Part shown: one piece after another, positions 28,396 to 37,381 of the stretch
Layout of the letters: the number at the start of each line of letters is the position of its first letter
Position numbering within the stretch: the stretch's first letter is position 1
Source: a virus
DNA length: 44,946 nt
Reading direction: 5' to 3' (one strand)
IMG/VR virus record: IMGVR_UViG_3300036851_000051
Span: 1 to 44,946 of that record
Program-made: the position numbers and the translations under genes
The notes under the pieces: generated by a model
Seen by the model: the letters and a program-made list of their open reading frames with translations, nothing else
Database searches by the model: none
What the model was told of the DNA's origin: nothing

Positions 28396-29297
28396 GAATC
28401 CTCGTAACCGGGGGAGCTGGGTATATCGGCTCCGTCCTCGTACCAAAACTGCTGGAGAAGCACGAAGTCACCGTACTCGATTCTTTCATCTACAGGCAGA
28501 ATTCTCTAGCCCAACTCTGTAAGCAAAAGAACTTCGATGTTTACAAAGTTGATTGTAGAGACTCGCTTTCGGTCAAGCCGTTCCTTCGACGCGCTGACGT
28601 GATTATTCCTCTGGCTGCTCTGGTGGGGGTTCCGCTGTGCAACCTGAACCCGATAGATGCTGCTTTGTTGAACCTTCATGCTCCGCTGGAGATGTTCAAG
28701 AACCTCGCTCAAGAGCAGTTAGTAATCATGCCGACGACCGAAAGCTCTTACGGGAGCAATGCGGAAGTCTGTACTGAAGAAAACAAAACGAATCCGCTCT
28801 CGACTTACGCGGAACACAAGCTCGAAGTCGAAAACGCTCTTCTTCAAAGAGACAAGAGCATAAGTCTCAGGTTAGCCACGGTCTTCGGGATGTCTCCGAG
28901 GATGAGACTTGATCTTCTGGTGAACGATTTCGTCTGGAGGGCGCAGAAAGACAGGGCTTTCGTTCTCTTTGAAGCACGGTATAGAAGGACCTGCGTTCAC
29001 GTAACCGATGTTGCGATGGCATTTCTTCACGCTCTGGAAAATAACCTCAGAGGCATTTACAACGTCGGCGCGGTGACTTTAACAAAGCAAAGCCTGTGTG
29101 AGGCCATCAACAAGCACTCCAAATTCACTTTCATAGAAGCCGACTTCGATAAAGATCCGGATCAAAGGGACTACATTGTTTCGGACGAGAAGATCAGGAA
29201 AACCGGGTTTCAGCCGATGGTGGATCTCGATACGGGAATAAAAGAGTTGTTAAAGGGTTATCGGATGCTGACCAATTCGGTGCATGGGAACATCTAA
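28392..29297 (+). CDS. SDR-family NAD-dependent epimerase/dehydratase
   Basis: The natural start of RILVTGGAGYIGSVLVPKLL is CTG 28392, overlapping the previous stop (CTGA). No ATG, GTG or TTG is available nearby. The 301-residue product has G7-G-A-G-Y-I-G13 and an intact catalytic Y139-x-x-x-K143 (TYAEHKLEVE), so it is likely active. It resembles UDP-glucose/GDP-mannose-type epimerases. It contains the ending RDYIVSDEKIRKTGFQP, typical of the family C-terminus. Confidence 0.75.
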   Translation: MRILVTGGAGYIGSVLVPKLLEKHEVTVLDSFIYRQNSLAQLCKQKNFDVYKVDCRDSLSVKPFLRRADVIIPLAALVGVPLCNLNPIDAALLNLHAPLEMFKNLAQEQLVIMPTTESSYGSNAEVCTEENKTNPLSTYAEHKLEVENALLQRDKSISLRLATVFGMSPRMRLDLLVNDFVWRAQKDRAFVLFEARYRRTCVHVTDVAMAFLHALENNLRGIYNVGAVTLTKQSLCEAINKHSKFTFIEADFDKDPDQRDYIVSDEKIRKTGFQPMVDLDTGIKELLKGYRMLTNSVHGNI

Positions 29298-30273
29298 CCT
29301 GCAAGCTCTTGAGTTGGTAATAGACCGCTCAGATGGGGGCGGTAAGGTTTCCAGGGAGCTGATGAAGAAGCGCCTGAGAAAAGCGCATCGGGAAGGGCGC
29401 TTCAGAGAACTTCCAGAAGATCCTGAGTGGAGATTCAGGATCTGCTGTGCGAATTTGATGTTGGGAAATTACGACTGGACCGGATGGGAATTCCGGGACC
29501 CGTGGGCCACGATGCTTTGGCTAAATCCCACGGCCTTACAAAAGCCCCGCTGGGAAGGCCAGAAGGGCCGGGTCCTGATTCTTGGAGAGCAGGGTTTAGG
29601 TGATGAAATCATGTTCGCCTCCTGCATTCCCGAGATTCAGAAGACCAATGAGATCGGAATAACTTGTATCCCAAGACTGAAATCCATCTTCGAGCGAAAC
29701 TTCGGATGCCCAGTTTATGACCGAAACGAAGGCAAAGAACTCACCAAGGCAAGAGAACTCCTCGAAGGCTACGACTACTACATCGGGTTTGGAGACTTAC
29801 CACGACTGCTTAGACGCTCAAGAGCTGATTTCCCTGGAACGCCATTTCTTGCACCAGACCCGGCTCGTATCGAGGAGATGGAGAAATACCGAGGTCGAAT
29901 CGGCATTAGCTGGCGAGGCAGAAACGGGTTTTATCCCCTTCAAGACTTCCCGCCCGGAGTAAGCCTTCAATACGATCTTGCGTGGGATGAGGAACCAGAA
30001 CTTCCTCATATTGACGTTAGAGATGACATGGAAGGGCTTGTCGCTCTGGTCTCGGTGCTTGACAGGGTGGTGTGTGTTTCCACCACTGTTGCGCATATTG
30101 CAGGCGCTTTAGGTAAGAAAGTGGAAGTCATCCTCGCTCCCCTACAGACGGCGAGATCGAGGAATCAGATGAACTGGCGCTGGGGACTGAATAAAGAAAC
30201 AAGTCCCTGGTACAAATCCGCCTTGGTTTACCGAAACCTCGATGAGTGGAGGAGATGCCATCGGATTCGGTGA
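29284..30273 (+). CDS. Glycosyltransferase-like protein (TPR-type, GT41/GT9-like C-terminus)
   Basis: The 329-residue product has a helical N-terminus, a Rossmann part with VLILGEQGLGDEIMFASCIP (about 98-117) and a C-terminal fold with DRVVCVSTTVAHIAGALGKK followed by WRWGLNKETSPWYKSALVYR. The GLGDEIMFASC and WGL-x-x-TSPWY motifs are shared with bacterial TPR-containing glycosyltransferase-like proteins and heptosyltransferase-like GT9 folds. It overlaps both neighbours. It likely transfers a sugar to a surface or virion target. Confidence 0.65.
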   Translation: MGTSNLQALELVIDRSDGGGKVSRELMKKRLRKAHREGRFRELPEDPEWRFRICCANLMLGNYDWTGWEFRDPWATMLWLNPTALQKPRWEGQKGRVLILGEQGLGDEIMFASCIPEIQKTNEIGITCIPRLKSIFERNFGCPVYDRNEGKELTKARELLEGYDYYIGFGDLPRLLRRSRADFPGTPFLAPDPARIEEMEKYRGRIGISWRGRNGFYPLQDFPPGVSLQYDLAWDEEPELPHIDVRDDMEGLVALVSVLDRVVCVSTTVAHIAGALGKKVEVILAPLQTARSRNQMNWRWGLNKETSPWYKSALVYRNLDEWRRCHRIR

Positions 30274-30994
30274 CGACTTCATTGTCACTTCCATCGTCAA
30301 GAAAGCCTACGCTAAACATAACAAGCCGATCTGCGTAGGCGACGGAAGGGATATCAAGTGGGAAGAGGTTTTCGACAATAATCCAAAGCTGTCGAAAGCC
30401 GTCTATCCGGGTGCGGTGTGGGTCAATAACGTGATGTTCAACCGACCTTACATCGACAATCTCAAAACGACGCCTGAGAGAGTTGTCTATAACCCGAACT
30501 TCAAAGCCGAACCAGGGGAAATTTTTCTTACCGATGCCGAGCGAGGCCGATTCAAAGACTCCGGATTCATCTACATCGAACCCAACATCAAGGGTTCGTT
30601 TGGTGGTAATAAAGACTGGGGTTTTGAAAAGTGGCAGGAAGTCGTCAAACATCTACCCTATCGATTCATACAGGGGAAAGGAAGAAAGCTCGACGGCGTT
30701 GAGCAGATTCAAACCGGCAGTTTCAGAGAAGCCTGCGCCCTCTTGGAGAGATCAGACTTTTTCGTCGGGACAGACGGGGGCTTACATCATGCCGCCGCCG
30801 CCCTTGGAAAGCGAGCGGTGGTTGTTTGGGGCGGACTGGTTTCCCCAAAGATCCTGGGTTATGACGCCCATATCAACCTCCATTCAGGAACCCATTCGTG
30901 CGGCTCGCCAAAGGCCTGTGCTCACTGCCGCAAAGCCCTGGATTGGATCACTGTAGACATGGTCTGCGATGCTATCCGTTCTCTTGCCCAGTAG
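30242..30994 (+). CDS. GT9-like glycosyltransferase (ADP-heptose type)
   Basis: A 250-residue product starting at ATG 30242, with GDAIGFGDDFIVTSIVKKAY near the start and a C-terminal half SDFFVGTDGGLHHAAAALGK followed by RAVVVWGG. The GTDGG-L-H-H-A-A pattern is the acceptor-side site of heptosyltransferase-like glycosyltransferases. It ends with a C-rich HSCGSPKACAHCRKAL that is uncommon for the family and may bind metal. It overlaps both flanking genes. Confidence 0.7.
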   Translation: MSGGDAIGFGDDFIVTSIVKKAYAKHNKPICVGDGRDIKWEEVFDNNPKLSKAVYPGAVWVNNVMFNRPYIDNLKTTPERVVYNPNFKAEPGEIFLTDAERGRFKDSGFIYIEPNIKGSFGGNKDWGFEKWQEVVKHLPYRFIQGKGRKLDGVEQIQTGSFREACALLERSDFFVGTDGGLHHAAAALGKRAVVVWGGLVSPKILGYDAHINLHSGTHSCGSPKACAHCRKALDWITVDMVCDAIRSLAQ

Positions 30995-31601
30995 AGGCAG
31001 GCCGGAGATGTGCAAGAGGGCCATAGACTCCATTAAGCGGACCTCTGAAGGGTCTGTTGAGATCATGGTTTACGTGGACCAGACGGACCCGCAAGTAGCT
31101 GCATATCGCGATCTGGAACCAGAAAACAGGCTCATTGTCGGCCTTCCCAGGCGGGCGGGAGAAGCGATCCGCCACATGCTGCAACTGGCGATGGGCGATA
31201 TGTTCTACTTCGGCTCAGACGACATCACCTGGGAGACGCCGGGTTGGGATGATCTTTTCCGAAGGAAGATGCCCAATCATGATCTCGCCGTGCTTTATCC
31301 CGACATGGGGGATTCGTGCAACCCCTGCTTCACAAGGAAGTGGGTCGAGACCGTAGGGCTTTGGCCTGAATACTTCAAGCACTTCGGGCCTGACACTTGG
31401 TATGCGGACATAGCTAAAAGAGCCGGAACACTGATTAGCGTCCCGGAAGTGAGGATGAGGCACGAAAGGGTGAGGGACGAGACTTACACCAGAACCCGTG
31501 CCGATGGAGACGGGATGTTCGCTCAGAGAATGCTGGATGAAACCAGAGAAGAGAGACAACAATTAGCCGAGAAGATCAGGAAATTATCCTCCGAGTCCTG
31601 A
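30969..31601 (+). CDS. GT2-like glycosyltransferase
   Basis: A 210-residue product starting MLSVLLPSRGRPEMCKRAI, typical of GT-A family 2, with VEIMVYVDQTDP and a DxD-like FGSDDITWETPGW (D84-D85). It is short for the family and has only the nucleotide-sugar-binding half plus a small acceptor part. It probably binds UDP/GDP-sugar and Mn/Mg. Its start overlaps the preceding gene. Confidence 0.75.
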   Translation: MLSVLLPSRGRPEMCKRAIDSIKRTSEGSVEIMVYVDQTDPQVAAYRDLEPENRLIVGLPRRAGEAIRHMLQLAMGDMFYFGSDDITWETPGWDDLFRRKMPNHDLAVLYPDMGDSCNPCFTRKWVETVGLWPEYFKHFGPDTWYADIAKRAGTLISVPEVRMRHERVRDETYTRTRADGDGMFAQRMLDETREERQQLAEKIRKLSSES

Positions 31602-32248
31602 AGGGAATTGAATCAGCGAAACCCAAGCCTGATAGGGAGAGATGGAATGCGTGCTGGTCTGAGCATACAGGGCTTGCGCCTCCTTATTACCGCTCTGACG
31701 TGATACGGGAACACGGCGAATTCAAGCGCGTTCCCAACGGCTATGAATACTCCAGATTCTGCGAGATCAGGGACGGGCTTTTAAGAGAGTACTGCTCCGA
31801 CATGCCAGTTTATGAGTTCGGTTGTGGAAACGGGCATAACAAGACCTCTAATTGGAAAGGATTCGACTGGTCGGAAAGTGCGGTAGCAAAGTTGAAAGCC
31901 TTTGGCGCGGAAGCAGAAGTCTTCGATATGTTCAACCCAGTGAAGATGGAAATACCAGGGGCTGCGGTGACTTTTCATGCCCTTGAACAGTTGGGGAAGA
32001 ACTTCAGACCTTTCCTTGATTTTCTGTTGGAAGCAAAGCCTCAAGTCGTGGTTCATGTGGAACCTATTTTAGAGCTTTACGAAGACAATCTTCTCGATTA
32101 CCTCGCGGTTCAATACCACAAAAAGAGGGGCTATCTGGAAGGCTATCTTGAAGCAGTTATAAACTCAGGTGCAGAAATTCTGGAGTTGAAGAGAAACCAT
32201 TTCGGCTCTTTGTACCACGACGCTTATTCGGTTCTGGTATGGCAATAG
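31598..32248 (+). CDS. SAM-methyltransferase-like protein
   Basis: The frame has no ATG, GTG or TTG until GTG 31700. The upstream part (ERWNACWSEHTGLAPPYYRS) still looks coding, so I start at CTG 31598, which overlaps the previous stop (CTGA). The 216-residue product has a Rossmann motif VYEFGCGNGHNKTSNWKGFD that resembles SAM-dependent methyltransferase motif I, then FDMFNPVKMEIPGAAVTFHA. It may methylate a sugar or its carrier. If the real start is 31700, it lacks the first 34 residues. Confidence 0.55.
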   Translation: MKGIESAKPKPDRERWNACWSEHTGLAPPYYRSDVIREHGEFKRVPNGYEYSRFCEIRDGLLREYCSDMPVYEFGCGNGHNKTSNWKGFDWSESAVAKLKAFGAEAEVFDMFNPVKMEIPGAAVTFHALEQLGKNFRPFLDFLLEAKPQVVVHVEPILELYEDNLLDYLAVQYHKKRGYLEGYLEAVINSGAEILELKRNHFGSLYHDAYSVLVWQ

Positions 32249-32985
32249 CGGTCTACGGCTGTGCTACCCCTATCAGGATGCACGTCGCAAGAGCGATGGC
32301 TACTTACCTCAAGTGCCCGCTGTACGAGGAAGGAAAGCCTTCCTACAGGGGCGGGGACTCGATTGTATGGGGTTTAATCAGGGGTTCTCCTGCGGTCATT
32401 GAAGCAACGAAGGCTGCGGGGTGTAACTACTACCAGTTGGACAACGGGTACTTCGGGAGAAATTCCTACTACCGCTTCACAAAGAACGCTTTTCAGCAAA
32501 CCGAACTGAAAGAGCGAAAGCCGGATCGGTGGGAGCACATAAAGAAACAGCATAGCCTTGAACTGAAGCCCTGGAAGAAAGACGGTTCAAAAGTCCTGTT
32601 CTGTCTTTCGACGGAACACCTATACCGCTTTCTGGGTCTGGATATCGTGACTTACCGGACCAAGACCTTGAGGCGGCTGAAGGAAGTCACCAAGAGAGAA
32701 ATCGTGGTGAGGGAGAAAGACGCCGTAGGCCCTATAGAGGATGCCCTGAAAGACGCCTGGTGTGTAGTGACGCATACCTCTGCGGTCGCCCTGGACGCTT
32801 TGAGGTTCGGAGTACCTGTGTTTACCACAGGACTTAATGCTGCCGACCCCTGTGCTTTGAAAGACGTGACCTATCTTGATACACCGATTTACCCGGAGAG
32901 AGAGTCTTTGTTCTGGAGCCTCAGTTATTCGCAATGGCTCCCGGAGGAGATGCAGTTAGGAAGAGCGTGGGAGGAAAGTGCTTAG
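32239..32985 (+). CDS. Capsule-synthesis-like glycosyltransferase
   Basis: A 248-residue product with a beginning AIAVYGCATPIRMHVARAMA, a middle CNYYQLDNGYFGRNSYYRF, and CVVTHTSAVALDALRFGVPV followed by FTTGLNAADP near the C-terminus. The T-H-T-S-x-x-A-x-D-A-x-x-x-G-V-P-V pattern is seen in GT-B-fold, KpsC/KpsS-like polysaccharide transferases. It may extend or cap the glycan. It overlaps both neighbours. Confidence 0.55.
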   Translation: MAIAVYGCATPIRMHVARAMATYLKCPLYEEGKPSYRGGDSIVWGLIRGSPAVIEATKAAGCNYYQLDNGYFGRNSYYRFTKNAFQQTELKERKPDRWEHIKKQHSLELKPWKKDGSKVLFCLSTEHLYRFLGLDIVTYRTKTLRRLKEVTKREIVVREKDAVGPIEDALKDAWCVVTHTSAVALDALRFGVPVFTTGLNAADPCALKDVTYLDTPIYPERESLFWSLSYSQWLPEEMQLGRAWEESA

Positions 32986-33655
32986 ACTGTTCGTAGGTTA
33001 CGATAAAAACGAATCTGTAGCCTATCACGTCTTCTGCCACTCGATTCTGCGACGAAGTACGATACCCGTCTCGATCACCCCCTTAAACCGCGATTGCCTA
33101 CGCGGTTTTTTTTCGCGCCCGCGCGGGGAATTCGACTCCACGGACTTCGCCATTACCCGTTTTCTGGTTCCGTTCATCTGCGACTTTGAAGGTTTTTCAG
33201 TCTTCATGGACGGGGACATGGTGTGTCTGGGTGATGTAGCTGAACTCTCGGGCTACATGACTTTAATGGACAAATACAACTACGCAGTGAGGGTAGTAAA
33301 GCATAACTATGAACCGACCGAAGAGACCAAGTTTCTCGGCCAAATCCAGACCAGGTACCAGAGAAAAAACTGGTCCTCGGTCATGGTCTTCAATAACGCT
33401 CTTTGTCAAAAGCTCACTCCTGACTATGTGGAGAAGGCTCCGGGGTTGGATCTTCACCAGTTCGGATGGTGCAAGGAAGATCAGGTAGCCGACATGCCTA
33501 AAGCGTGGAATCACCTTGTCGGAGTGTATCCAAAGTCAGAGAACGTGAAACTTCTCCACTACACCAAGGGAACCCCGTGTTTCGCTGATTACAAGGATTG
33601 CGAATACGCTCAGGTCTGGCATGACGAGTACAGGGCTATGGTGAGCTTTGGATAG
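32978..33655 (+). CDS. GT8-like glycosyltransferase
   Basis: The 225-residue product from GTG 32978 starts LRLFVGYDKNESVAYHVFCH and has the DxD motif D78-G-D80 in FMDGDMVC, followed by NNWSSVMVFNNALCQKLT-like acceptor-binding sequence and a C-terminal NVKLLHYTKGTPCF with the metal-binding H. This matches GT-A family 8-like enzymes, common as a small phage or bacterial glycosyltransferase. The DNA of its residues 37-46 also forms a strong intrinsic-terminator hairpin. Confidence 0.75.
   Translation: MLRLFVGYDKNESVAYHVFCHSILRRSTIPVSITPLNRDCLRGFFSRPRGEFDSTDFAITRFLVPFICDFEGFSVFMDGDMVCLGDVAELSGYMTLMDKYNYAVRVVKHNYEPTEETKFLGQIQTRYQRKNWSSVMVFNNALCQKLTPDYVEKAPGLDLHQFGWCKEDQVADMPKAWNHLVGVYPKSENVKLLHYTKGTPCFADYKDCEYAQVWHDEYRAMVSFG
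33085..33113 (+). terminator. Terminator-like hairpin inside the GT8 gene
   Basis: AAACCGCG (33085-33092) and CGCGGTTT (33101-33108) form an 8-bp stem with loop ATTGCCTA, followed by an unbroken run of eight T (33106-33113, partly in the stem). It is a textbook intrinsic terminator, although translation reads through it. Confidence 0.65.
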
Positions 33656-35120
33656 TCAGGCATTAGAACGCGAGATCGTCAAGACCCTCGAAGAGCTTGA
33701 GTACGTCAACTCGATAAACAGACTCTCCAAGTACGACCCCTACCCTTATCAAAGAAAGTTCCACAACGCGATAGGGTTTGACACCGAACAACCTGCGAAA
33801 CAACGCTTTCTCATGGCCGCGAACGGGGTTGGGAAAACGATCTGCGGCGGGATGGAGGCGGCGATGCACCTGACCGGAATCTATCCGGAGTGGTTTACAG
33901 GAACAAGATTTCATTATCCCGTTGAGATGGTTGTTGGAGCAAAAACCAACGACGCCGCTGTAAAAGTAGTGCAGAAGATTCTGTTTGGCGATGCGATGGA
34001 CAAACAGAGTCTTGGAACTGGATGTATTCCCAAGAAGTACCTGAACACCAACTTCAAGATGAAGCCCGGTATTCCAGGTGCCATAGGTGAAGCTATGGTC
34101 AAGCACATCACCGGGCGGTGGTCGAAAGTCGCGGTGATGTCCTACGACCAGAAACCGAAAGCCTTCATGGGAATCCGGTTCGATGTGGGCTGGCTGGATG
34201 AGGAGCCTCCTTCTGACATCTGGTCGCAGTTCATCCGCGGGACGCTTTCAAGAATCAACGCGATTCTCTATATAACCGCGACTCCGGAAGAGGGAATGAC
34301 GCAGACCGTCATTCAGTTTTCCAACGATCTTAAGAAAGGCCAGACTCTTATTCAAGCGACCTGGGCCGATGCGCCGCATTTGAGCGAGGAAGAGAAAGAA
34401 CAGCGGCTAGCAGCCTTCCCTGAGCATGAGCGGGACATGAGATCGAAGGGCATTCCGATGTTCGGGCAGGGGCTTATTTTCCCTTTCCCAGATGAACAGC
34501 TTCTTGTCGATCCAATCCAGATACCGGACTACTGGCCGCAGATTGTCGGAATCGACTTCGGTGGGGGTAGAAGTAAAGGGGGACATCCCTTTGCAGCGGG
34601 AAAGCTCGCGTGGGACAGAGACTCGGATACGGTTTATCTCACCGCTGAATACAGGGTTAAAGCACAGATTCCTACTCAGCATGCGGACACCATCAAGAAG
34701 TGGGGAAGCTGGATTCCCGTCTCCTGGCCCCATGATGGTTTGAACACAGAGAAAGGTACGGGAGAGCAGTTGAGAGAGTCTTACTCAATTGCCGGACTAA
34801 ATATGCTCAGAGAAAAAGCGACCAATCCTCCGGATTACGCACAGGGACAGGAAGAGGGTCAAGGTGGGATTTCAAGAGAGAAGTCTTTGCTTGATCTTTA
34901 CGACAGGATGGAAAACGGCAAATTCAAGGTCTTCAGAACGTGTCCTATTTTCATGGAGGAGAAGCGAATGTATCACCGTGACGAGAACGGGAAGGTCGTT
35001 GACATCATGGACGATGTGATTTCTGCGGTGAGATACGGCCACATGATGCTTCGTCACGCCTCTACCAAGACCCTGAAACTCAAGAAACCCCAGGTCGCGA
35101 TAGGAATTGGGAACTGGTAA
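33648..35120 (+). CDS. Terminase large subunit
   Basis: TTG 33648 overlaps the GT8 stop. The 490-residue protein has Walker A AANGVGKT (57-64), Walker B VGWLDEEP (about 180-187), the coupling ITATPEEG, nuclease motif I GIDFGGG (about 300) and a C-terminal DDVISAVRYG. It is the ATP-driven DNA-packaging motor and headful/cutting nuclease. The pattern is of the P22/Terminase_6-like type. The 4-base overlap with the portal gene continues the head operon. The small subunit is encoded 8 kb upstream. Confidence 0.9.
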   Translation: MDSQALEREIVKTLEELEYVNSINRLSKYDPYPYQRKFHNAIGFDTEQPAKQRFLMAANGVGKTICGGMEAAMHLTGIYPEWFTGTRFHYPVEMVVGAKTNDAAVKVVQKILFGDAMDKQSLGTGCIPKKYLNTNFKMKPGIPGAIGEAMVKHITGRWSKVAVMSYDQKPKAFMGIRFDVGWLDEEPPSDIWSQFIRGTLSRINAILYITATPEEGMTQTVIQFSNDLKKGQTLIQATWADAPHLSEEEKEQRLAAFPEHERDMRSKGIPMFGQGLIFPFPDEQLLVDPIQIPDYWPQIVGIDFGGGRSKGGHPFAAGKLAWDRDSDTVYLTAEYRVKAQIPTQHADTIKKWGSWIPVSWPHDGLNTEKGTGEQLRESYSIAGLNMLREKATNPPDYAQGQEEGQGGISREKSLLDLYDRMENGKFKVFRTCPIFMEEKRMYHRDENGKVVDIMDDVISAVRYGHMMLRHASTKTLKLKKPQVAIGIGNW

Positions 35121-37381
35121 TGGAATACAAAGAACCAAAAACAAGAAAGATCAGGCAAAAGGACTGGGAGAACGTCAGTCTATTCATAAAGAAGGAACTC
35201 GACCACAGGCGGGATTCTCAGTACCGGAAGGATCACGAAACCATCTGGAAAGAAGTTGATCGGCAGTTGAAGATGCAGCCGATGAAAAGATTCACCCAGG
35301 AAGGACAAGAGGTCAAACCTACGTGGAACTCTGCCTTTGAACTGGGAGAACTCTCAAAGGCTTCAGAAATCATCTCTGCCGACGTGATGAGGATTACTTT
35401 CCCTCAAGAGCGGGACTGGTTTGAAGCCCATGTAGAAATCCCTCAGAGCGTGGATGAGGAAGGCAACGAGTCCATCGACGAGGAAACCCAGGTAAGGGTT
35501 GACGGGTTGCTTAAGGCTTTGATGGCCCAGCAGCAGAACGATTTTGGGTTTCAACTCTCGGTAGAGTCGTCCATTAAAGAAGCCCTCCACCACGGCTCTT
35601 ATGTAGCTGAAATCCTGTGGGACCAGGAAATGGAAGTTCAGGATGGGGCGAAGGTCAAGAAAATAGCAGCCCCTACGTGGGTTCCGCATTCGATGTGGAA
35701 CTGCTATCCCGACATGTCTCCGAGAGTCATCGGGACCTCGATGTTCTATCGTGGTTCCATGATTATCGTGTCCTACATGCCTCTGTACAAACTGAAGCAG
35801 AGGAAGGGCGAAGGCTGGATGCCCTCCCAGTTCGAGAAGATTCCGAAGTCCAAACCGGGGAAGAGCGAGGAGCCTAAAAAGCGCGACGACTCCGAACTGA
35901 AAGACGTTGAGCTTGCAACGTACTACGGAGACATCGTAATCGAGAGAGGGGACGGAGACATTTATCTTCCGAACTCGAAAGCGATGATCGCAAACGGAGT
36001 CATTGTTTACTGGGAAGCGAACGAATTGCCTTATCCTTCGGTGATTTTCGGGGGGTATGAAAAGCAGGACATCCGGGACCCGTACTTCACAAGCCCTTTG
36101 ATCAAGCAGTCCCCGATGCAGAAGCTGTGTTCTGTACTCGCAAATAAGTTCGTGGACTCGGTTGCTTTGAATACCGAACCTCCAATCGTGTATGACGGGA
36201 ACGACCCGTACATGGTGCAGAACGACGGCCCCATTATCGCGCCAGGAGTCAAGACGCCTTCAAAGGGCTCGAATGCTTTCCAGGAAGTGAAGATAGGAGA
36301 GCCGTCCTGGGCTCTTCAGGGCTTGGAAATGGGCCTTAGGCAGATGCAGGCGGGCACGGGCGTTTCTGAAGTCAGGAGCGCCGTTCCAACCGCCGACAGA
36401 CAGACCGCTTTCGAGGTCAGCAAAGTAGCCCAGGCGGGAGAAGTCAGGACGGTTGACTTTATCCGAAAGCTCAACCGCAATCTTCAGACCTGGCTCTACA
36501 TGCAGCACGCCTTGAACATCAAATACCTCAAAGAGTATTCGTTCTACAACGAGGACATGAGATCCAAGGACTTCGTGAGGGTCACTGACAAAGATCTGAA
36601 GCAATACGCCGAAACAGCCCACTTCGATGTTGTAGGAGCAAGAGGGGTGTTAGGTGAAGAACAACGGGCAGAGAAGATGGGATTGGTAACAGCTTTTGCT
36701 TCGCAGAATCCTCTCTTTGCACCGCTTCTGAAACCCCAAGACCTTTTGCTGGAAGCCTATCGGGATGCGGGAGTTAAAAACCCGGAGAGGTTCGTAAACC
36801 AGCAACAGGACATGGTTCCGGCTTCTCAGGTAGAAGCAGCAGTTCAAGAGGCTACCGCTCCTCTACAGGAAGAACTAGCCAAATCCCAAGAGGCCTTGAC
36901 GAAAGCGCAGATGGCCGAACAGGCAAAAGTCATCGACGCGCAGACCAAGCGAGAAGCTGAGGGCGTAAGACTTCAGCAGGAAGAGCAGAAGATCATCCTG
37001 CAACATCAAGCAGAGATGGAGAAAATACGCCTTGCCCACGAAGCAAGACTGATAGAAATAAATGCCAATGCCCAAATACAACAAAGGGAGGCTGATCTTC
37101 AGCATGAAAAGATGGAATCAGAAGGAATCCAGACTCTGGAACAGGCAGAAAAGCGTTCCAAAGAACGCGAGAAAAAGCATATGGACGCACTTCACTCTAT
37201 GCGTGATGCTCTTAAAGACGAACTACAGAATGGGACGTTAGCTTCAGTGCGTGATGAACTGAAAAATACAGAAGAGAAAGTAACTGCGAAGATCCTCAAT
37301 ATGGAGAAAACCATTAAAAAACCAAGAAAGATGAAAATTACCGCGCCGAGCGGCAGGGTATTTTATGTTGAGGATAAATAA
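35120..37381 (+). CDS. Portal protein
   Basis: The 753-residue protein follows the large terminase and has a P22-like portal layout: N-terminal helix-rich clip/stem, middle with DPYFTSPLIKQSPMQKLCSV and TGVSEVRSAVPTADRQTAFE then VSKVAQAGEV (typical of podovirus portals). The last 180 residues are a long, highly charged coiled coil (EELAKSQEALTKAQMAEQAK onward) ending in KITAPSGRVFYVEDK. A long barrel-like C-terminus is a mark of P22-type portals. It forms the dodecameric ring for DNA entry. Confidence 0.85.
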   Translation: MEYKEPKTRKIRQKDWENVSLFIKKELDHRRDSQYRKDHETIWKEVDRQLKMQPMKRFTQEGQEVKPTWNSAFELGELSKASEIISADVMRITFPQERDWFEAHVEIPQSVDEEGNESIDEETQVRVDGLLKALMAQQQNDFGFQLSVESSIKEALHHGSYVAEILWDQEMEVQDGAKVKKIAAPTWVPHSMWNCYPDMSPRVIGTSMFYRGSMIIVSYMPLYKLKQRKGEGWMPSQFEKIPKSKPGKSEEPKKRDDSELKDVELATYYGDIVIERGDGDIYLPNSKAMIANGVIVYWEANELPYPSVIFGGYEKQDIRDPYFTSPLIKQSPMQKLCSVLANKFVDSVALNTEPPIVYDGNDPYMVQNDGPIIAPGVKTPSKGSNAFQEVKIGEPSWALQGLEMGLRQMQAGTGVSEVRSAVPTADRQTAFEVSKVAQAGEVRTVDFIRKLNRNLQTWLYMQHALNIKYLKEYSFYNEDMRSKDFVRVTDKDLKQYAETAHFDVVGARGVLGEEQRAEKMGLVTAFASQNPLFAPLLKPQDLLLEAYRDAGVKNPERFVNQQQDMVPASQVEAAVQEATAPLQEELAKSQEALTKAQMAEQAKVIDAQTKREAEGVRLQQEEQKIILQHQAEMEKIRLAHEARLIEINANAQIQQREADLQHEKMESEGIQTLEQAEKRSKEREKKHMDALHSMRDALKDELQNGTLASVRDELKNTEEKVTAKILNMEKTIKKPRKMKITAPSGRVFYVEDK

